Shown: positions 17,172-26,435, counted from the stretch's first letter. The stretch: DNA of 64,000 bases from JAHEEM01 sp036396795 (GCA_036396795.1 DASWKF010000128.1:1-64000); one strand, 5' to 3'. Notes: generated from the sequence alone by a model not told the origin. Numbers and translations: made by a program.

Positions 17172-18638
17172 TCATCGCCTCAGCGACCCAAGCGAGGCAA
17201 TTGCGAGATTGACGGCCAAGCCGTAGAGCCCCGGATGAACGCCGAACACTTTGCCGGCAACGACGAAGTCGAATGGGCCGAAGGCGAGCAACAGCGAGAC
17301 GCCCAGTCCCGCCACCATCCCGATCAAGACCGGCCCTCGTTTCAGCCCCGGCCAATGAATCGCCAGCATGAACGCCGGAGCAAGCTGTACCAGCAGATCG
17401 AACTTGCGATCGATCAAGCCGATCAGGGAAGCCTGGTCCTTGAGCAGGATCGCGAGACCCGACAATCCTCCGACGACGATCCATGAGCAACGCTTGCCGA
17501 TCCGCGTGAGCTCGGCTTCGGTCGCTCGCCGGTTGAAGTAGACTGCATAGATGTCTTTGGTGAACATCGAAGAGATCGACAACATTGCAGAATCAGCCGT
17601 CGACATCAACGCAGCGAGCACGGCGCTGAAGATCAGCACCACGAACGCGTAGCCCATTGCCGAATCGGCTTGAACGATCCGTAGCAGGCTTCCGAGCACT
17701 TGATCGGTGTCCGCGCCTTCCAGGCCCGGGACGTAGGCCAAAGCATAGATCCCCGCGATCACGGCGATGAAAGCCGTAAGGAACGGCAGGAAGGCCATGA
17801 CTCCGAGACTGAGATTGAGGCTGCGACTCGTTTGCGCGGCATAGATCCTTTGGATCGCGTGCGGGTAGAGAGCGCCTCCGATACCGATGATCAGAATGTA
17901 GCTCAACCACTCCCGCAGCATCTGAGGATCGGGTCTCTGGATTTTCGGCGCATCCGCTGAAGCGAGGATGATCTCCGTCGCCGCCGTCAAAGGCCCGAAT
18001 CGAGAGACGAGCAAGCCGAGCAACATCAAAAAGCCAAGCATCAGAATGCCGCCCTGCATGACGTCGGTCCAGGCAATCGCGCGAATCCCTCCGAGGGTCC
18101 CATAGATCAGCATGATCAATGCCAGGGCCATGACGCCGTAGTCATAGGCGACATCACCATAGGCCCCGGCCAGCCCCTGCAACGCCCGTCCCATGGTCAT
18201 GAGCTGTGCAAGAAGATAATTGTTCAACGCAACGATCATGACGATCGATGCGAGCAGCGATAGCCACGGGCTTTCGAATCGCTCGTGCAAATAGTCGACG
18301 GGGGTCACATAGCCGCGGCGGCGCGCGAGCGCATGCAGTTTTGGCGCGAACGCCTGATAGAAGACGATGATGGCCAGCATGTAATGCACGCTGACGAGCC
18401 AACCGTAGCCTTCGCGATAAGTCGCGCCCGCCACACCGAAAACGCTGTTGCCGCTGTACTGAGTCGCATAAAGCGTCAGGACGAGCACGATGAATCCAAA
18501 TCCGCTGCCGCCGAGGTAGAAATCCCTCAGCGTATCTTCGCGGCGCGCGTTGAACCCAATCCAGCCGATGATCAGCAAGGAGCACAGGTACGCGGCAATA
18601 AACAGCCAGGCGCCGGTTCCAAAGGGGAGTAGCTGCAT
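17172..18638 (-). CDS. Sodium:solute symporter (SSS family)
   Basis: The 488-residue protein starts at ATG 18638, which overlaps the TGA of the upstream DUF3311 gene as TGATG. It has about 13 transmembrane helices and typical SSS motifs: YLGGSGFGFIV, the unwound-helix region TQYSGNSVFGVAG, TLGGIRAIAWTDVMQ and the sodium-site segment AALMSTADSAMLSISS. The family imports organic acids, sugars, amino acids or vitamins with sodium. Pairing with DUF3311 and a former isopropylmalate/tartrate-dehydrogenase-like gene hints at a carboxylate substrate (inference). Confidence 0.94.
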   Translation of the reverse strand: MQLLPFGTGAWLFIAAYLCSLLIIGWIGFNARREDTLRDFYLGGSGFGFIVLVLTLYATQYSGNSVFGVAGATYREGYGWLVSVHYMLAIIVFYQAFAPKLHALARRRGYVTPVDYLHERFESPWLSLLASIVMIVALNNYLLAQLMTMGRALQGLAGAYGDVAYDYGVMALALIMLIYGTLGGIRAIAWTDVMQGGILMLGFLMLLGLLVSRFGPLTAATEIILASADAPKIQRPDPQMLREWLSYILIIGIGGALYPHAIQRIYAAQTSRSLNLSLGVMAFLPFLTAFIAVIAGIYALAYVPGLEGADTDQVLGSLLRIVQADSAMGYAFVVLIFSAVLAALMSTADSAMLSISSMFTKDIYAVYFNRRATEAELTRIGKRCSWIVVGGLSGLAILLKDQASLIGLIDRKFDLLVQLAPAFMLAIHWPGLKRGPVLIGMVAGLGVSLLLAFGPFDFVVAGKVFGVHPGLYGLAVNLAIASLGSLRR

Positions 18639-18844
18639 CAGTCCGGATCGTCGGCGGCCCGGCTCAGATACACCCATGCCGTGAACGCCGATGTGATGAA
18701 TACGGCGGCCAGCGTCACGATCACCCAGTACGGTAAACCGAAAAAGTGACGGACATCACCGGCCGGCCAGTACCATGGCACTACCAGGATCAACAGCATG
18801 AGGTAGACGAGCGCTATCCAGCGCCGTGGCTTGTGCTCGATCAA
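18638..18844 (-). CDS. DUF3311 small membrane protein
   Basis: The 68-residue protein has two transmembrane helices (about 9-25 and 38-60), with PWYWPAGDVRHFFGLPYW between them, the pattern of DUF3311. These proteins are usually encoded immediately before an SSS symporter and are thought to be its accessory subunit. The start is TTG at 18844; no ATG is available in frame. The stop overlaps the symporter start, implying coupled translation. Confidence 0.88.
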   Translation of the reverse strand: MIEHKPRRWIALVYLMLLILVVPWYWPAGDVRHFFGLPYWVIVTLAAVFITSAFTAWVYLSRAADDPD

Positions 18845-18935
18845 TGCTCGGTATCGGCCTGATTCTCGTCAGGCTGGATCATAACACCGCGACCTGCGCG
18901 GCCGTCTCGGGCACGATGCAGCAACCCGAACGGCG

Positions 18936-20333
18936 CTATAGCGGATCGGCGACCGGTGGCTTGACGTGCTCGTCGATGAAGATCCGCGCCAAGCCGCGCT
19001 GCTCCAGATGCTTCAGGCGCAGCAGCAGAATCGCAGCGACCATCGCAAGACCCGCGAGGAATCCCCACCAAAGGCCAACGGCGCCGAGATCCATGCCGAA
19101 GGCGAGCCACAGGCTCACCGGCATGCCGACGCACCAGAAACCGACGACGCTGACGAGCATCGGAACACGGGTGTCGCCGAGGCCGCGCAGCAGGCCCATC
19201 GCGACGACCTGCAATCCGTCGAAGACTTGGAACAGCCCGGCGATCGGCAGCAGCAGCGTCGCGAGAGCCAGCACCGCGGTGCTGTCGGTATAGAAGCCCG
19301 CGAGAAGCGCTGGGGCGCCGATCAGCAGCAGCGCCATCGCCGACATGAACACCGCGGCCACGAGCAGAGCCGCTGCCGAGGAACGGCGCACGCCGCCCGG
19401 ATCCTCTCGCCCGACGGCGTGACCCACGAGGACCGCAGCCGCCGAGCCGATGCCCAAGGGCACCATGAAGGTCAACGACGCCAAATTGAGCGCCACATGG
19501 TGCGCCGCAACCTGGACGACGCCCAGCCAGCCCATGAGCAGGCCGACGGACCCGAAAGCACCCCACTCGAGCAACATCTGGCCGCCGATCGGCGCCCCGA
19601 CCTTGAGCATGCGGCCGATCGCGCGCGCGTCGAAAACCCGCGGCGCCGGCGCGCGCAGATACGGCCGCAGATATTGCCAGCCGAGCGCCAGCAGCAGCGA
19701 CGCCATGAACCAGCGGCTCACGAGCGTCGCCCATGCGGAACCGAGCACGCCCATGGCCGGAAAACCGAAGTGACCGAAGATCCACGCGTAGTTGAGCGTC
19801 ACGTTCAGAAGATTCGCAGCCACGATCGTCACGACGATCGCCTTCATCCGGTGATGGGCCTGCAAGGTCTGGCGCAGCACGACGAAGGCGTAGAACGGGA
19901 ACACGGCCGGCAAGATTCGGTAGACGTAGGCCGCTACGTAGGGCACCAGCTCTCCCGGCTGGCGCACCAGCACGAGCATGGGCTCGACCAGCGCCATCGC
20001 CAGCGAAGTCGGCACGCTGAGCAGCAACGCCAGCAGCAGCCCGCGCTGCAGTCCCCGCGTGACCGCAAGCTCGTCTTTCGCGCCGAGCGCCTGAGCGACG
20101 ATCGGATCCAGCGCCAGCAGCACGCCGAGGCCGAAGATCGAGACACCGAACATGAACAGGTTACCCAACGCCACGGCGGCGAGCGCCGTCGGCGAGACGT
20201 GACCGACCATCACGGTGTCCACGAGACCCATGATCATGATGCCGACTTGCGTGAGGACGATCGGGCTTGCCAGGCGCGCAAGCGCCGTCAGGTCCGCACG
20301 GCTCGGAGCGTATTTGAGATACGTGGTAGACAT
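18936..20333 (-). CDS. MATE family efflux transporter
   Basis: The 465-residue protein has 12 transmembrane helices arranged as two homologous halves, as in multidrug and toxic compound extrusion pumps. Characteristic pieces include SPIVLTQVGIMIMGLVDTVMVGH in the first helix, GLGVLLALDPIVAQALGA, and GAPIGGQMLLEWGAFG starting the second half. The NorM-type arrangement exports cationic drugs or metabolites in exchange for sodium or protons. I chose ATG 20333 (MSTTYLKY); the frame is open 11 codons further. It stands alone between the DUF3311 and EncFtn genes, on the same strand. Confidence 0.95.
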   Translation of the reverse strand: MSTTYLKYAPSRADLTALARLASPIVLTQVGIMIMGLVDTVMVGHVSPTALAAVALGNLFMFGVSIFGLGVLLALDPIVAQALGAKDELAVTRGLQRGLLLALLLSVPTSLAMALVEPMLVLVRQPGELVPYVAAYVYRILPAVFPFYAFVVLRQTLQAHHRMKAIVVTIVAANLLNVTLNYAWIFGHFGFPAMGVLGSAWATLVSRWFMASLLLALGWQYLRPYLRAPAPRVFDARAIGRMLKVGAPIGGQMLLEWGAFGSVGLLMGWLGVVQVAAHHVALNLASLTFMVPLGIGSAAAVLVGHAVGREDPGGVRRSSAAALLVAAVFMSAMALLLIGAPALLAGFYTDSTAVLALATLLLPIAGLFQVFDGLQVVAMGLLRGLGDTRVPMLVSVVGFWCVGMPVSLWLAFGMDLGAVGLWWGFLAGLAMVAAILLLRLKHLEQRGLARIFIDEHVKPPVADPL

Positions 20334-20398
20334 ACGCGTCTCATACCGGATTCCGCCGGCATGCACGGAAGAGCTAAACGAACGGCACAGGTCTAGCG

Positions 20399-20686
20399 CT
20401 ACTCGTGCGCGATGGGCCTATCCGTGAACAGATAGTCTCTGAGCTCCTTATCGAAGCGCGGATCGCGGCGGCGAATCCATTCGAGCACCATCGCAGCATG
20501 CTCCTTTTCCTCGTCGCGGTTGTGCGCCAGGATCGCTCTGAGCTCACGATCCTTGCATGCGCTGACGCGCTGGTTATACCAGTCGACCGCTTCGAGCTCC
20601 TCCATGAGCGAGCTGATGGCGCGATGCATGTCACGCGTCTCATCGCTGATCTCATCGATAGGCTCGTGGTACCCTTCGTTCGCCAT
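20399..20686 (-). CDS. Encapsulin-type ferritin-like protein (EncFtn) without targeting tail
   Basis: The 95-residue protein matches encapsulated ferritin almost end to end: MEELEAVDWYNQR, ILAHNRDEEKEHAAM and ELRDYLFTD are its hallmarks. The residues equivalent to the ferroxidase ligands are present (E30, E60, H63), so iron oxidation by the ring-shaped decamer is expected. Known encapsulated members carry a C-terminal extension with an encapsulin-targeting peptide; here the chain stops at RPIAHE, immediately after the ferritin core. No encapsulin shell gene lies nearby. A GGAG ribosome site precedes the ATG. The MATE gene follows on the same strand, 65 nt away. Role: probably iron oxidation or detoxification, either free in the cytoplasm or with a shell encoded elsewhere. 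Confidence 0.9.
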   Translation of the reverse strand: MANEGYHEPIDEISDETRDMHRAISSLMEELEAVDWYNQRVSACKDRELRAILAHNRDEEKEHAAMVLEWIRRRDPRFDKELRDYLFTDRPIAHE

Positions 20687-20878
20687 TTCTCTACTCCGTG
20701 CGCAACATGGGCTCAAGGCCGGGGCCGAAGACGCGCCGGGGGCGGCGCGGCCCGCGGGGCGCAAACCATATACCCGCCCACGCGGCAATGGCAAGGCTCG
20801 GCGACCGGCATGAGATACGCTCATCATGGAGCGGAGTCGCCGGCGAGAGGCGGGGACCGGCGGGATTCGGAGATGAGA

Positions 20879-21514
20879 ATGAAACATCAGCTGTTCGTGC
20901 TCGGGAGGCTCGCGATCTTGACTATCACCTTTGGCACTGCGCGGCTCGGTCTCGGCCAGGACCGCATGCCCGCGATCCCCGAGCAGAGCATGGCCCCTAG
21001 CCAACTCGCCGCGATCGAGGAGCTGCGCCGCGCCCGCGGCATCGAGGTCCGGGGCCCGTGGATCCCGCTGCTGCGCAGCCCGGAGCTCATGAACCGCGCC
21101 CGCACGATGGGCGACTACCTGCGCTACGGCAGCGCGCTGCCGCCGCGGCTCAGCGAGTTCTTGATATTGCTGACCGCGCGAGCATGGACGCAGCAATACG
21201 AATGGCAGGCGCACCGCGACGTCGCCGTCGAAGCCGGGATCGATGCCCGGACCGTCGAGGCGATCGCAGCCGGCCGGGTTCCGGAGCCCATGGACGATGA
21301 GCAGGCGGCGCTTCACGCGCTGTTTACCGAGCTTCATCACGACCGTGCGGTCAGCGACACGACCTACGAGCGGGCTCTGTCGCTCGTGGGCGAGCGCGGT
21401 ATCGTCGATGCCGTCGGCATCATCGGCTACTACACGCTGCTCGCGATGGTCATGAACACGGCCCGCACGGCGCTACCTGCGGGCGCGGAGCCGGAGCTGG
21501 AATCCCTTCCCTGA
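20879..21514 (+). CDS. Exported carboxymuconolactone-decarboxylase-like protein
   Basis: The 211-residue protein starts at ATG 20879, 6 nt after GGAG (another ATG at 20873 overlaps that site). A signal peptide ends near LGLGQ. The core LSEFLILLTARAWTQQYEWQAHRDVAVEAGI is the carboxymuconolactone decarboxylase fold. No CxxC pair is present, so it is not an AhpD-type thiol peroxidase. Members act on aromatic-ring cleavage lactones or related substrates, normally in the cytoplasm. It heads a plus-strand cluster of exported hydrolases, which favours a catabolic role. Confidence 0.85.
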   Translation: MKHQLFVLGRLAILTITFGTARLGLGQDRMPAIPEQSMAPSQLAAIEELRRARGIEVRGPWIPLLRSPELMNRARTMGDYLRYGSALPPRLSEFLILLTARAWTQQYEWQAHRDVAVEAGIDARTVEAIAAGRVPEPMDDEQAALHALFTELHHDRAVSDTTYERALSLVGERGIVDAVGIIGYYTLLAMVMNTARTALPAGAEPELESLP

Positions 21515-21580
21515 CAGGCACCCTGCTGTAGTAAACTTCTCGAGTCGAAGAACAAGACCTGGCGGCGCGGGGGGAGAACT

Positions 21581-23617
21581 ATGAAACGCTTGGTGCTACT
21601 CATCGTGCTCGCGCTTGCGGCCTCGACCGTGACGGCCGAAGTCGTGCGCATCGAGATCGACCACCACTCCGATGTGCTCGGCGGCCGCGCTTTCGGGCTC
21701 GCGGGGAGCTACGAGCAATACATCGGCACGATGCATTTCGAGGCCGCCCCCGACAACCCGGCGAACCAAGTCGTCGTCGACATCGAGCACGCGCCGACGA
21801 ACGCCGCCGGTCGGGTCGAGCACTCGGCGAACTTCACGCTCATCAAGCCCAAAGACCCCCGGCTCGGCAACGGCACGCTGCTGTTCGGCACGTCGAACCG
21901 CGGCAGCCGCCGGCTGCTGACCTTTTTCAATCATGCCCACGCTCCGGGGGAAACCTGGGATGCGCCGGTTCCACAGACCGAGGAGAACTACGGCGACGGC
22001 TTCTTGATGAGCAACGGCTTTACCTTGCTCTGGGTCGGGTGGCAGTTCGACGTACCGCTGAGCCGAGAAGGCGCCTCGCGAAGCTTCGTGCCGCAAACCG
22101 TCGACGACGGCGACCCCATAGAAGGCCTGGTACGCAGCGACTTCGTCGTCACGCGCCCGCTGTTCGACCGGACGCTCGCGGACCGCAACCACATCCCCTA
22201 TCCCGTATCCGACCCCGCGGCGCCCGAGAACGTCCTGACGGTCCGGGATACGCGCGAGGGCCAGCGCCGGACGATCCCGCGCGGCCAATGGGATTTCGCG
22301 CGCCTGGAGAACGGCCGCAAAGTCGCCGACCCGACGCGAATCTACTTGGCGTCGGGCTTCGAGCCGCACAAGATCTACGAGGTCGTCTACAAGGCCGAGA
22401 ACCCGCAGGTCATCGGCCTTGGGCTCGCAGGCGTTCGCGACGCGGTCTCCCTGCTCAAGTACGGATCCTCGGACGAGCTCAACGTTCCGGCCGGCGCGAT
22501 CGAGCGCGCGATCGGCTTCGGGCTGTCGCAGCCCGGCCGCACCTTGCGGACGTTCCTCTACCAGGGCTTCAACGCCGACGAGCAGCAACGCAAGGTTTTC
22601 GACGGCATCATGGCGCATATCGCCGGGCCCGCGCGCGGCAGCTTCAACCTGCGTTTCGGGCAAGCCTCGCGCGACGCGCACCCCTATCTCAACTTCTACT
22701 ACCCGACCGACATTTTTCCGTTCACCGACGTCGAGCAGACCGATCCGCTCACCGGCAGGTCGGGAGGCATGTTGAGCGACGTGCCCGAAGCCTTCATGCC
22801 GAAGGTATTCAACAGCTTCTCGTCTTATGAGTACTGGGGACGGGCCGCCTCGTTGCTGCATACGACGATCGACGGCCGGCACGACGCGCCGATGATGGAG
22901 AACGCGCGCGTTTACCATTTCGCCGGCGCGCAACATCTTCCGGATCCGTTCCCGCCGCCCGTCGAAAACGGCCAGCAGCCCAACAATCCCAACGACTTCT
23001 CCTGGATGATGCGGGCGCTGCTGCTGGCGATGAACCGCTGGGTCACGGACGGCACGCCGGCGCCGCCGAGCCGTTTCCCTAGCGTCGAGAACGGCGAGCT
23101 CGTTCGCGCCGAGAACGTCAAGTGGCCGCGGATCCCGGGGGTGGCGTTTCCGGAAGTTCCGCACCTCGCCTATCGCGTCGACTACGGTCCGCTGTTCGAG
23201 TCCGAGGGCATCATCACCAAGGAGCCGCCCGACGTGGGCGAGCCCTATCCGATACTCGTGCCGCAGGTCGATGCGGACGGCAACGAGCTCGCGGCGCTGA
23301 GGATGCCGGAGCTGATCGCGCCGCTTGCGACCTACACGGGCTGGAACCTCTACAACGACGACCACGGTCCCACCGACGTGATTTCGCACATGTCGGGCTC
23401 CTACATCCCGTTTCCGAGGACCCGTGCGGACCGCGAGCGCTCCAACGATCCGCGCCTGTCGATCGAGGAGCGCTACGACAGCCGCGCGCAGTACCTCGGG
23501 CTCGTCGCGGACGCCGCCTTGCAGCTGATCGGCCAGGGTTATCTGCTGGACCAGGACCTTCCTGAGATACTCGAGGCGGCCGCGTCGCACTGGGACTACG
23601 AAACCGCGCCTCGCTGA
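21581..23617 (+). CDS. Exported alpha/beta hydrolase domain protein (Abhydrolase_10 type)
   Basis: The 678-residue protein has a signal peptide (cleavage near VTA-EV) and the long alpha/beta hydrolase architecture of an uncharacterised environmental family. The nucleophile region is GFGLSQPGRTLRTFLYQGFN, in which the serine follows GFGL, and a conserved DGRHDAP segment and a late DLP-HWDY region could supply the acid and base. Its role as an esterase or lactonase is inferred only from fold. A Shine-Dalgarno GGGGGAGA precedes the ATG. A second hydrolase begins 31 nt after its stop, so the two are likely cotranscribed. Confidence 0.85.
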   Translation: MKRLVLLIVLALAASTVTAEVVRIEIDHHSDVLGGRAFGLAGSYEQYIGTMHFEAAPDNPANQVVVDIEHAPTNAAGRVEHSANFTLIKPKDPRLGNGTLLFGTSNRGSRRLLTFFNHAHAPGETWDAPVPQTEENYGDGFLMSNGFTLLWVGWQFDVPLSREGASRSFVPQTVDDGDPIEGLVRSDFVVTRPLFDRTLADRNHIPYPVSDPAAPENVLTVRDTREGQRRTIPRGQWDFARLENGRKVADPTRIYLASGFEPHKIYEVVYKAENPQVIGLGLAGVRDAVSLLKYGSSDELNVPAGAIERAIGFGLSQPGRTLRTFLYQGFNADEQQRKVFDGIMAHIAGPARGSFNLRFGQASRDAHPYLNFYYPTDIFPFTDVEQTDPLTGRSGGMLSDVPEAFMPKVFNSFSSYEYWGRAASLLHTTIDGRHDAPMMENARVYHFAGAQHLPDPFPPPVENGQQPNNPNDFSWMMRALLLAMNRWVTDGTPAPPSRFPSVENGELVRAENVKWPRIPGVAFPEVPHLAYRVDYGPLFESEGIITKEPPDVGEPYPILVPQVDADGNELAALRMPELIAPLATYTGWNLYNDDHGPTDVISHMSGSYIPFPRTRADRERSNDPRLSIEERYDSRAQYLGLVADAALQLIGQGYLLDQDLPEILEAAASHWDYETAPR

Positions 23618-23648
23618 GCCGAATCGAGAGGCATTTGGGGAGACTAAG

Positions 23649-24854
23649 GTGAATAAGAAAACCTTCGCACGTCTGGCTCTGGGACTATTGTTGACGGCGC
23701 TCGCGCAATCCGCGCCGGCGCAAAGCTGGGGCCCGCGCAGCCTCGAGGAGCTCAAGGCGGAAACGCTCGAGCGGGCCCGCCATGCGGAGGGGCCCATCGG
23801 CGAGGTCAAGATGCAGGACGCCGAGAGAGCGATGGCGAACCTGCACAGCCTCGAGCGTGACGACTGGGCGCGCGTCTGGGGCGAGATCGGTGAGGAGTAC
23901 TTCGCGGCGGCGAACGCCGCGGCGTCGAAAGACGCGGCGCGCGAGGCGTATTTCTACGCCTGGCGCTACTTCGACGTCGGCCGCTGGCCGACCGAGAAGC
24001 ACTCGCCCGGGAAACGTCACGCGTATGAGCGCGGCCTCGAGGCGTTCACGGCCTACGGGGCGCTGCTCGACCCACCCGTCGAAACCGTCCGCATACCGTT
24101 CGAAGACAGCGAGATCGTAGCTTACCTGCGGATCCCCGAGGTCTCGGGCCGGGCGCCGTTGGTGTTCGGTATGAACGGCCTGGATTCACGCAAAGAGGGC
24201 GTCATGGCCGGCTCTCAGAACTACATCGACCACGGCGTCGCCGCGTTCGCGATCGACATGCCGGGCACGGGGCAAGCGCCGCTGCTCATCGACGTGGGAT
24301 CGGAGCGCATGCTCTCGGCCGCGCTCGACTACTTGCAGACGCGCCCGGAAATCGACGCCTCGCGCATCGTCGTTCAGAGCCGAAGCTGGAGCGGCTACTG
24401 GGCCGCAGTGCTCGCCTACACCGAGCGGGACCGGATCCTCGGCGCGGCCGTCCACGGTGTCGGCGTGCACCACTACTACCAGCCCGAGTGGCAAAAGGTC
24501 GCCGTCAACAGCCTCGAGTATCTGTTCGACCTGTTCCCGGCGCGATCCGTGGTCTATGGCGTCGATACGATGGAGGATTTTCTCGCCTACGGCCCGCGTC
24601 TATCGTTGGTGGAGCGCGGGCTCATCGACCAGCCCTCGGCGCCGATGCTGCTCGTCAACGGCGAGCAGGACACGCAGCAACCGATTGCCGATCTCTATCT
24701 CATGATGAAGCACGGCGACCCGAAGACGGCCTGGGTCAATCCCGCCGGCGGCCACATGGGTCGCTCGGAGGAATGGTCCGGCGGCCGAATTCAACGCGAG
24801 GTGGTCCAACCCTGGCTCATGCGGCAGCTCGGCGTCGAGCCCAAGCGGCACTAG
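23649..24854 (+). CDS. Exported FrsA-like alpha/beta hydrolase
   Basis: The 401-residue protein begins at GTG 23649 after GGGGAGACTAAG. A signal peptide ends near APA-QS. An N-terminal helical domain (about 30-150) precedes an alpha/beta hydrolase core, the architecture of FrsA/DUF1100-type esterases. Likely triad: Ser in SRSWSGYWA, Asp in VNGEQDTQQP, His in AGGHMGR. It is immediately downstream of the larger hydrolase and is followed 7 nt later by a DUF6491 lipoprotein gene, consistent with one operon of exported enzymes. Substrate unknown. Confidence 0.88.
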   Translation: MNKKTFARLALGLLLTALAQSAPAQSWGPRSLEELKAETLERARHAEGPIGEVKMQDAERAMANLHSLERDDWARVWGEIGEEYFAAANAAASKDAAREAYFYAWRYFDVGRWPTEKHSPGKRHAYERGLEAFTAYGALLDPPVETVRIPFEDSEIVAYLRIPEVSGRAPLVFGMNGLDSRKEGVMAGSQNYIDHGVAAFAIDMPGTGQAPLLIDVGSERMLSAALDYLQTRPEIDASRIVVQSRSWSGYWAAVLAYTERDRILGAAVHGVGVHHYYQPEWQKVAVNSLEYLFDLFPARSVVYGVDTMEDFLAYGPRLSLVERGLIDQPSAPMLLVNGEQDTQQPIADLYLMMKHGDPKTAWVNPAGGHMGRSEEWSGGRIQREVVQPWLMRQLGVEPKRH

Positions 24855-24861
24855 TCGATCT

Positions 24862-25326
24862 ATGAAGACGGAGAGGTTGGCCGGCGTCGTTCTATCCGCG
24901 CTCGCGCTGAGCGCGTGCGCCGCCGCGGGCGGTTCCTCGACGGGCTCCCGGGCGACTTTTGAGAGTTACGATGATTGCTTTTTCGCGAGAACGCTCTCCG
25001 ATTGGCGGCCGCTCGACTCGAGGAACCTGCTTGTTTTTGCCGCCGGCAGGCAGCCTTACCACGTGCAGCTGGCGACGCCGAGCAGGAGCCTGAACTTCGA
25101 GGACGCGATCGGCTTCTACGACCGCGACGGCCGGATCTGCCCCTATGGCGGTGACGCCGTCGTCGTCAACGGACTGATTCCGGACCGCATCCCGATCGCT
25201 TCGATTCGGCGGCTGTCGGAGGGAGAGCTCGAAGCGCTCTATGCCGAGTTCGGCATCCGCCGGCCGGTCGTCATCGACGCGGCGGACGCCGGCGCCGACC
25301 CCACCGCTCCTGAGAGCTCGAACTGA
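24862..25326 (+). CDS. DUF6491-like lipoprotein
   Basis: The 154-residue protein has a lipoprotein signal (LALSAC, cysteine at 19). The body contains DWRPLDSRNLLVFAAGRQPYHV and DGRICPYGGDAVVVNG, matching DUF6491, a family of small periplasmic proteins without known function. One cysteine pair (DCFF, RICP) could form a disulfide. It starts 7 nt after the FrsA-like gene and is probably the last gene of that operon, converging with the cytochrome gene of the hyf-like operon. Confidence 0.78.
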   Translation: MKTERLAGVVLSALALSACAAAGGSSTGSRATFESYDDCFFARTLSDWRPLDSRNLLVFAAGRQPYHVQLATPSRSLNFEDAIGFYDRDGRICPYGGDAVVVNGLIPDRIPIASIRRLSEGELEALYAEFGIRRPVVIDAADAGADPTAPESSN

Positions 25327-25387
25327 GCGGAAACGGCATCGGCGGCGCGCGCCGGCGCCCATGGCCGGGCGCGGCATCGCTCGCCGA

Positions 25388-25840
25388 TCAATAGGTATAA
25401 CCGTAAGCGTACGGGTCATCGGCGGGCGGAACGACCTCGTAGCTCGACTGTAGCAGCGCCACGAGATCGATGAGCTGCTGGACGGTCATGACGTCGTTGA
25501 GCACCGGCATGAGGGATTCGCCGTCGCGGCTCACCTGCTCGGCGGGGAAACCCGCGATCAGCCGGTGCGTCGGGTTGATGATCGAGGTAACCAGATCGCC
25601 ATAGGTTCGCACGCGCCTCGAGGCGCCGCCGAGCACCACCGCTACGGGCGCCGTGCCGAAGAACTGCGGCAAATCGACACCGTTTATCCGGTGGCAGCCA
25701 TGGCATTGGAGCTCGACGAACGCCGCCCGGCCAGCCTCCACGTCGCCGTCGGGCAACCGGAATCCGAGCGCGGAGCGCGGGGTCGGGCCGCACCCGAGCA
25801 ATGCCATGCCACACAGGATACTCACCGCGGCGCGAATCAT
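25388..25840 (-). CDS. Lipoprotein cytochrome c, mono-haem, end of the hyf-like operon
   Basis: The start is ATG 25840 with GGGGGAGGACC upstream. The 150-residue protein has a lipobox (ALLGC, cysteine at 17), so it is anchored to a membrane and exposed to the periplasm. A single haem site CHGCH occupies residues 46-50, and the likely distal ligand is M111 in ESLMPVL, giving a class I cytochrome. It lies 70 nt downstream of hyfI on the same strand, with no terminator visible between them. It may be the electron acceptor or donor of the complex encoded upstream; this is inference from position. A tyrosine-rich tail (DPYAYGYTY) ends the protein. Confidence 0.9.
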   Translation of the reverse strand: MIRAAVSILCGMALLGCGPTPRSALGFRLPDGDVEAGRAAFVELQCHGCHRINGVDLPQFFGTAPVAVVLGGASRRVRTYGDLVTSIINPTHRLIAGFPAEQVSRDGESLMPVLNDVMTVQQLIDLVALLQSSYEVVPPADDPYAYGYTY

Positions 25841-25910
25841 CTCGGTCCTCCCCCACCGTGCCTTCCGATGCGAATAATAGCGCCTCGGTGACGGAAAGCG
25901 ACGGCCGCCG

Positions 25911-26435
25911 CTATTCGGAGGGAGCATTCGTCTGCAGCAGCGCGAGCAGCCCGCGAAGCAGATGCGCGGGCCTGGGTGGACACCCGTGGATGTGCAGATC
26001 GACGGGAACGACGCGGGAAACTCCGCCTTCGACGGCGTAGCTGCCGGCGAAGACTCCGCCGTCGATCGCACAGTCGCCGACGGCGACCACCCACTTCGGG
26101 TCCGGCGTCGCCGCGTATGTCCGCGCGAGCGCCTCGCGCATGTTCTTCGTCACCGGGCCTGTGACGAGCAGCACGTCTGCGTGTCTCGGCGAGGCGACGA
26201 AGCGGATTCCGAAGCGCTCGAGGTCGTAGAACGCGTTGTTGAGCGCGTGAATCTCGAGCTCGCAGCCGTTGCAGGAGCCCGCGTCGACCTCTCGAATCGC
26301 GAGACTTCGGCCGAGGCGTCGACGCGCCGTGCGCTCGAGCGCGGCCGCGAGCTCCGCGAGCGCCTCATCGTCGGCCGGAGGAGCGGGCTCGGTCAGCGGT
26401 GCACGGATTACGCTATTGAACAGTAGCTTACGCAT
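25911..26435 (-). CDS. hyfI: Hyf/Ehr complex small subunit, NuoB/HyfI-like [4Fe-4S] protein
   Basis: The 174-residue subunit carries the four cysteines of an N2-type [4Fe-4S] cluster: C55 and C58 (SCNGCELE), C122 (GDCAIDGG) and C152 (HGCPPRP), with GPVTKN between. This is the cluster that passes electrons to or from quinone or the NiFe site in complex I and group 4 hydrogenases. GAGGAGG precedes the ATG. It begins 11 nt after the large subunit. All cluster ligands are intact, so electron transfer is expected even though the partner large subunit has no NiFe site. No ferredoxin-like subunit is encoded next to it. Confidence 0.93.
   Translation of the reverse strand: MRKLLFNSVIRAPLTEPAPPADDEALAELAAALERTARRRLGRSLAIREVDAGSCNGCELEIHALNNAFYDLERFGIRFVASPRHADVLLVTGPVTKNMREALARTYAATPDPKWVVAVGDCAIDGGVFAGSYAVEGGVSRVVPVDLHIHGCPPRPAHLLRGLLALLQTNAPSE

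Noticed and set aside
21596..23809. 737-codon open frame on the minus strand
   Set aside because: It is antisense to the 678-residue exported hydrolase, has arginine-rich low-complexity composition and no recognisable domain. It reflects GC-rich codon use of the real gene.
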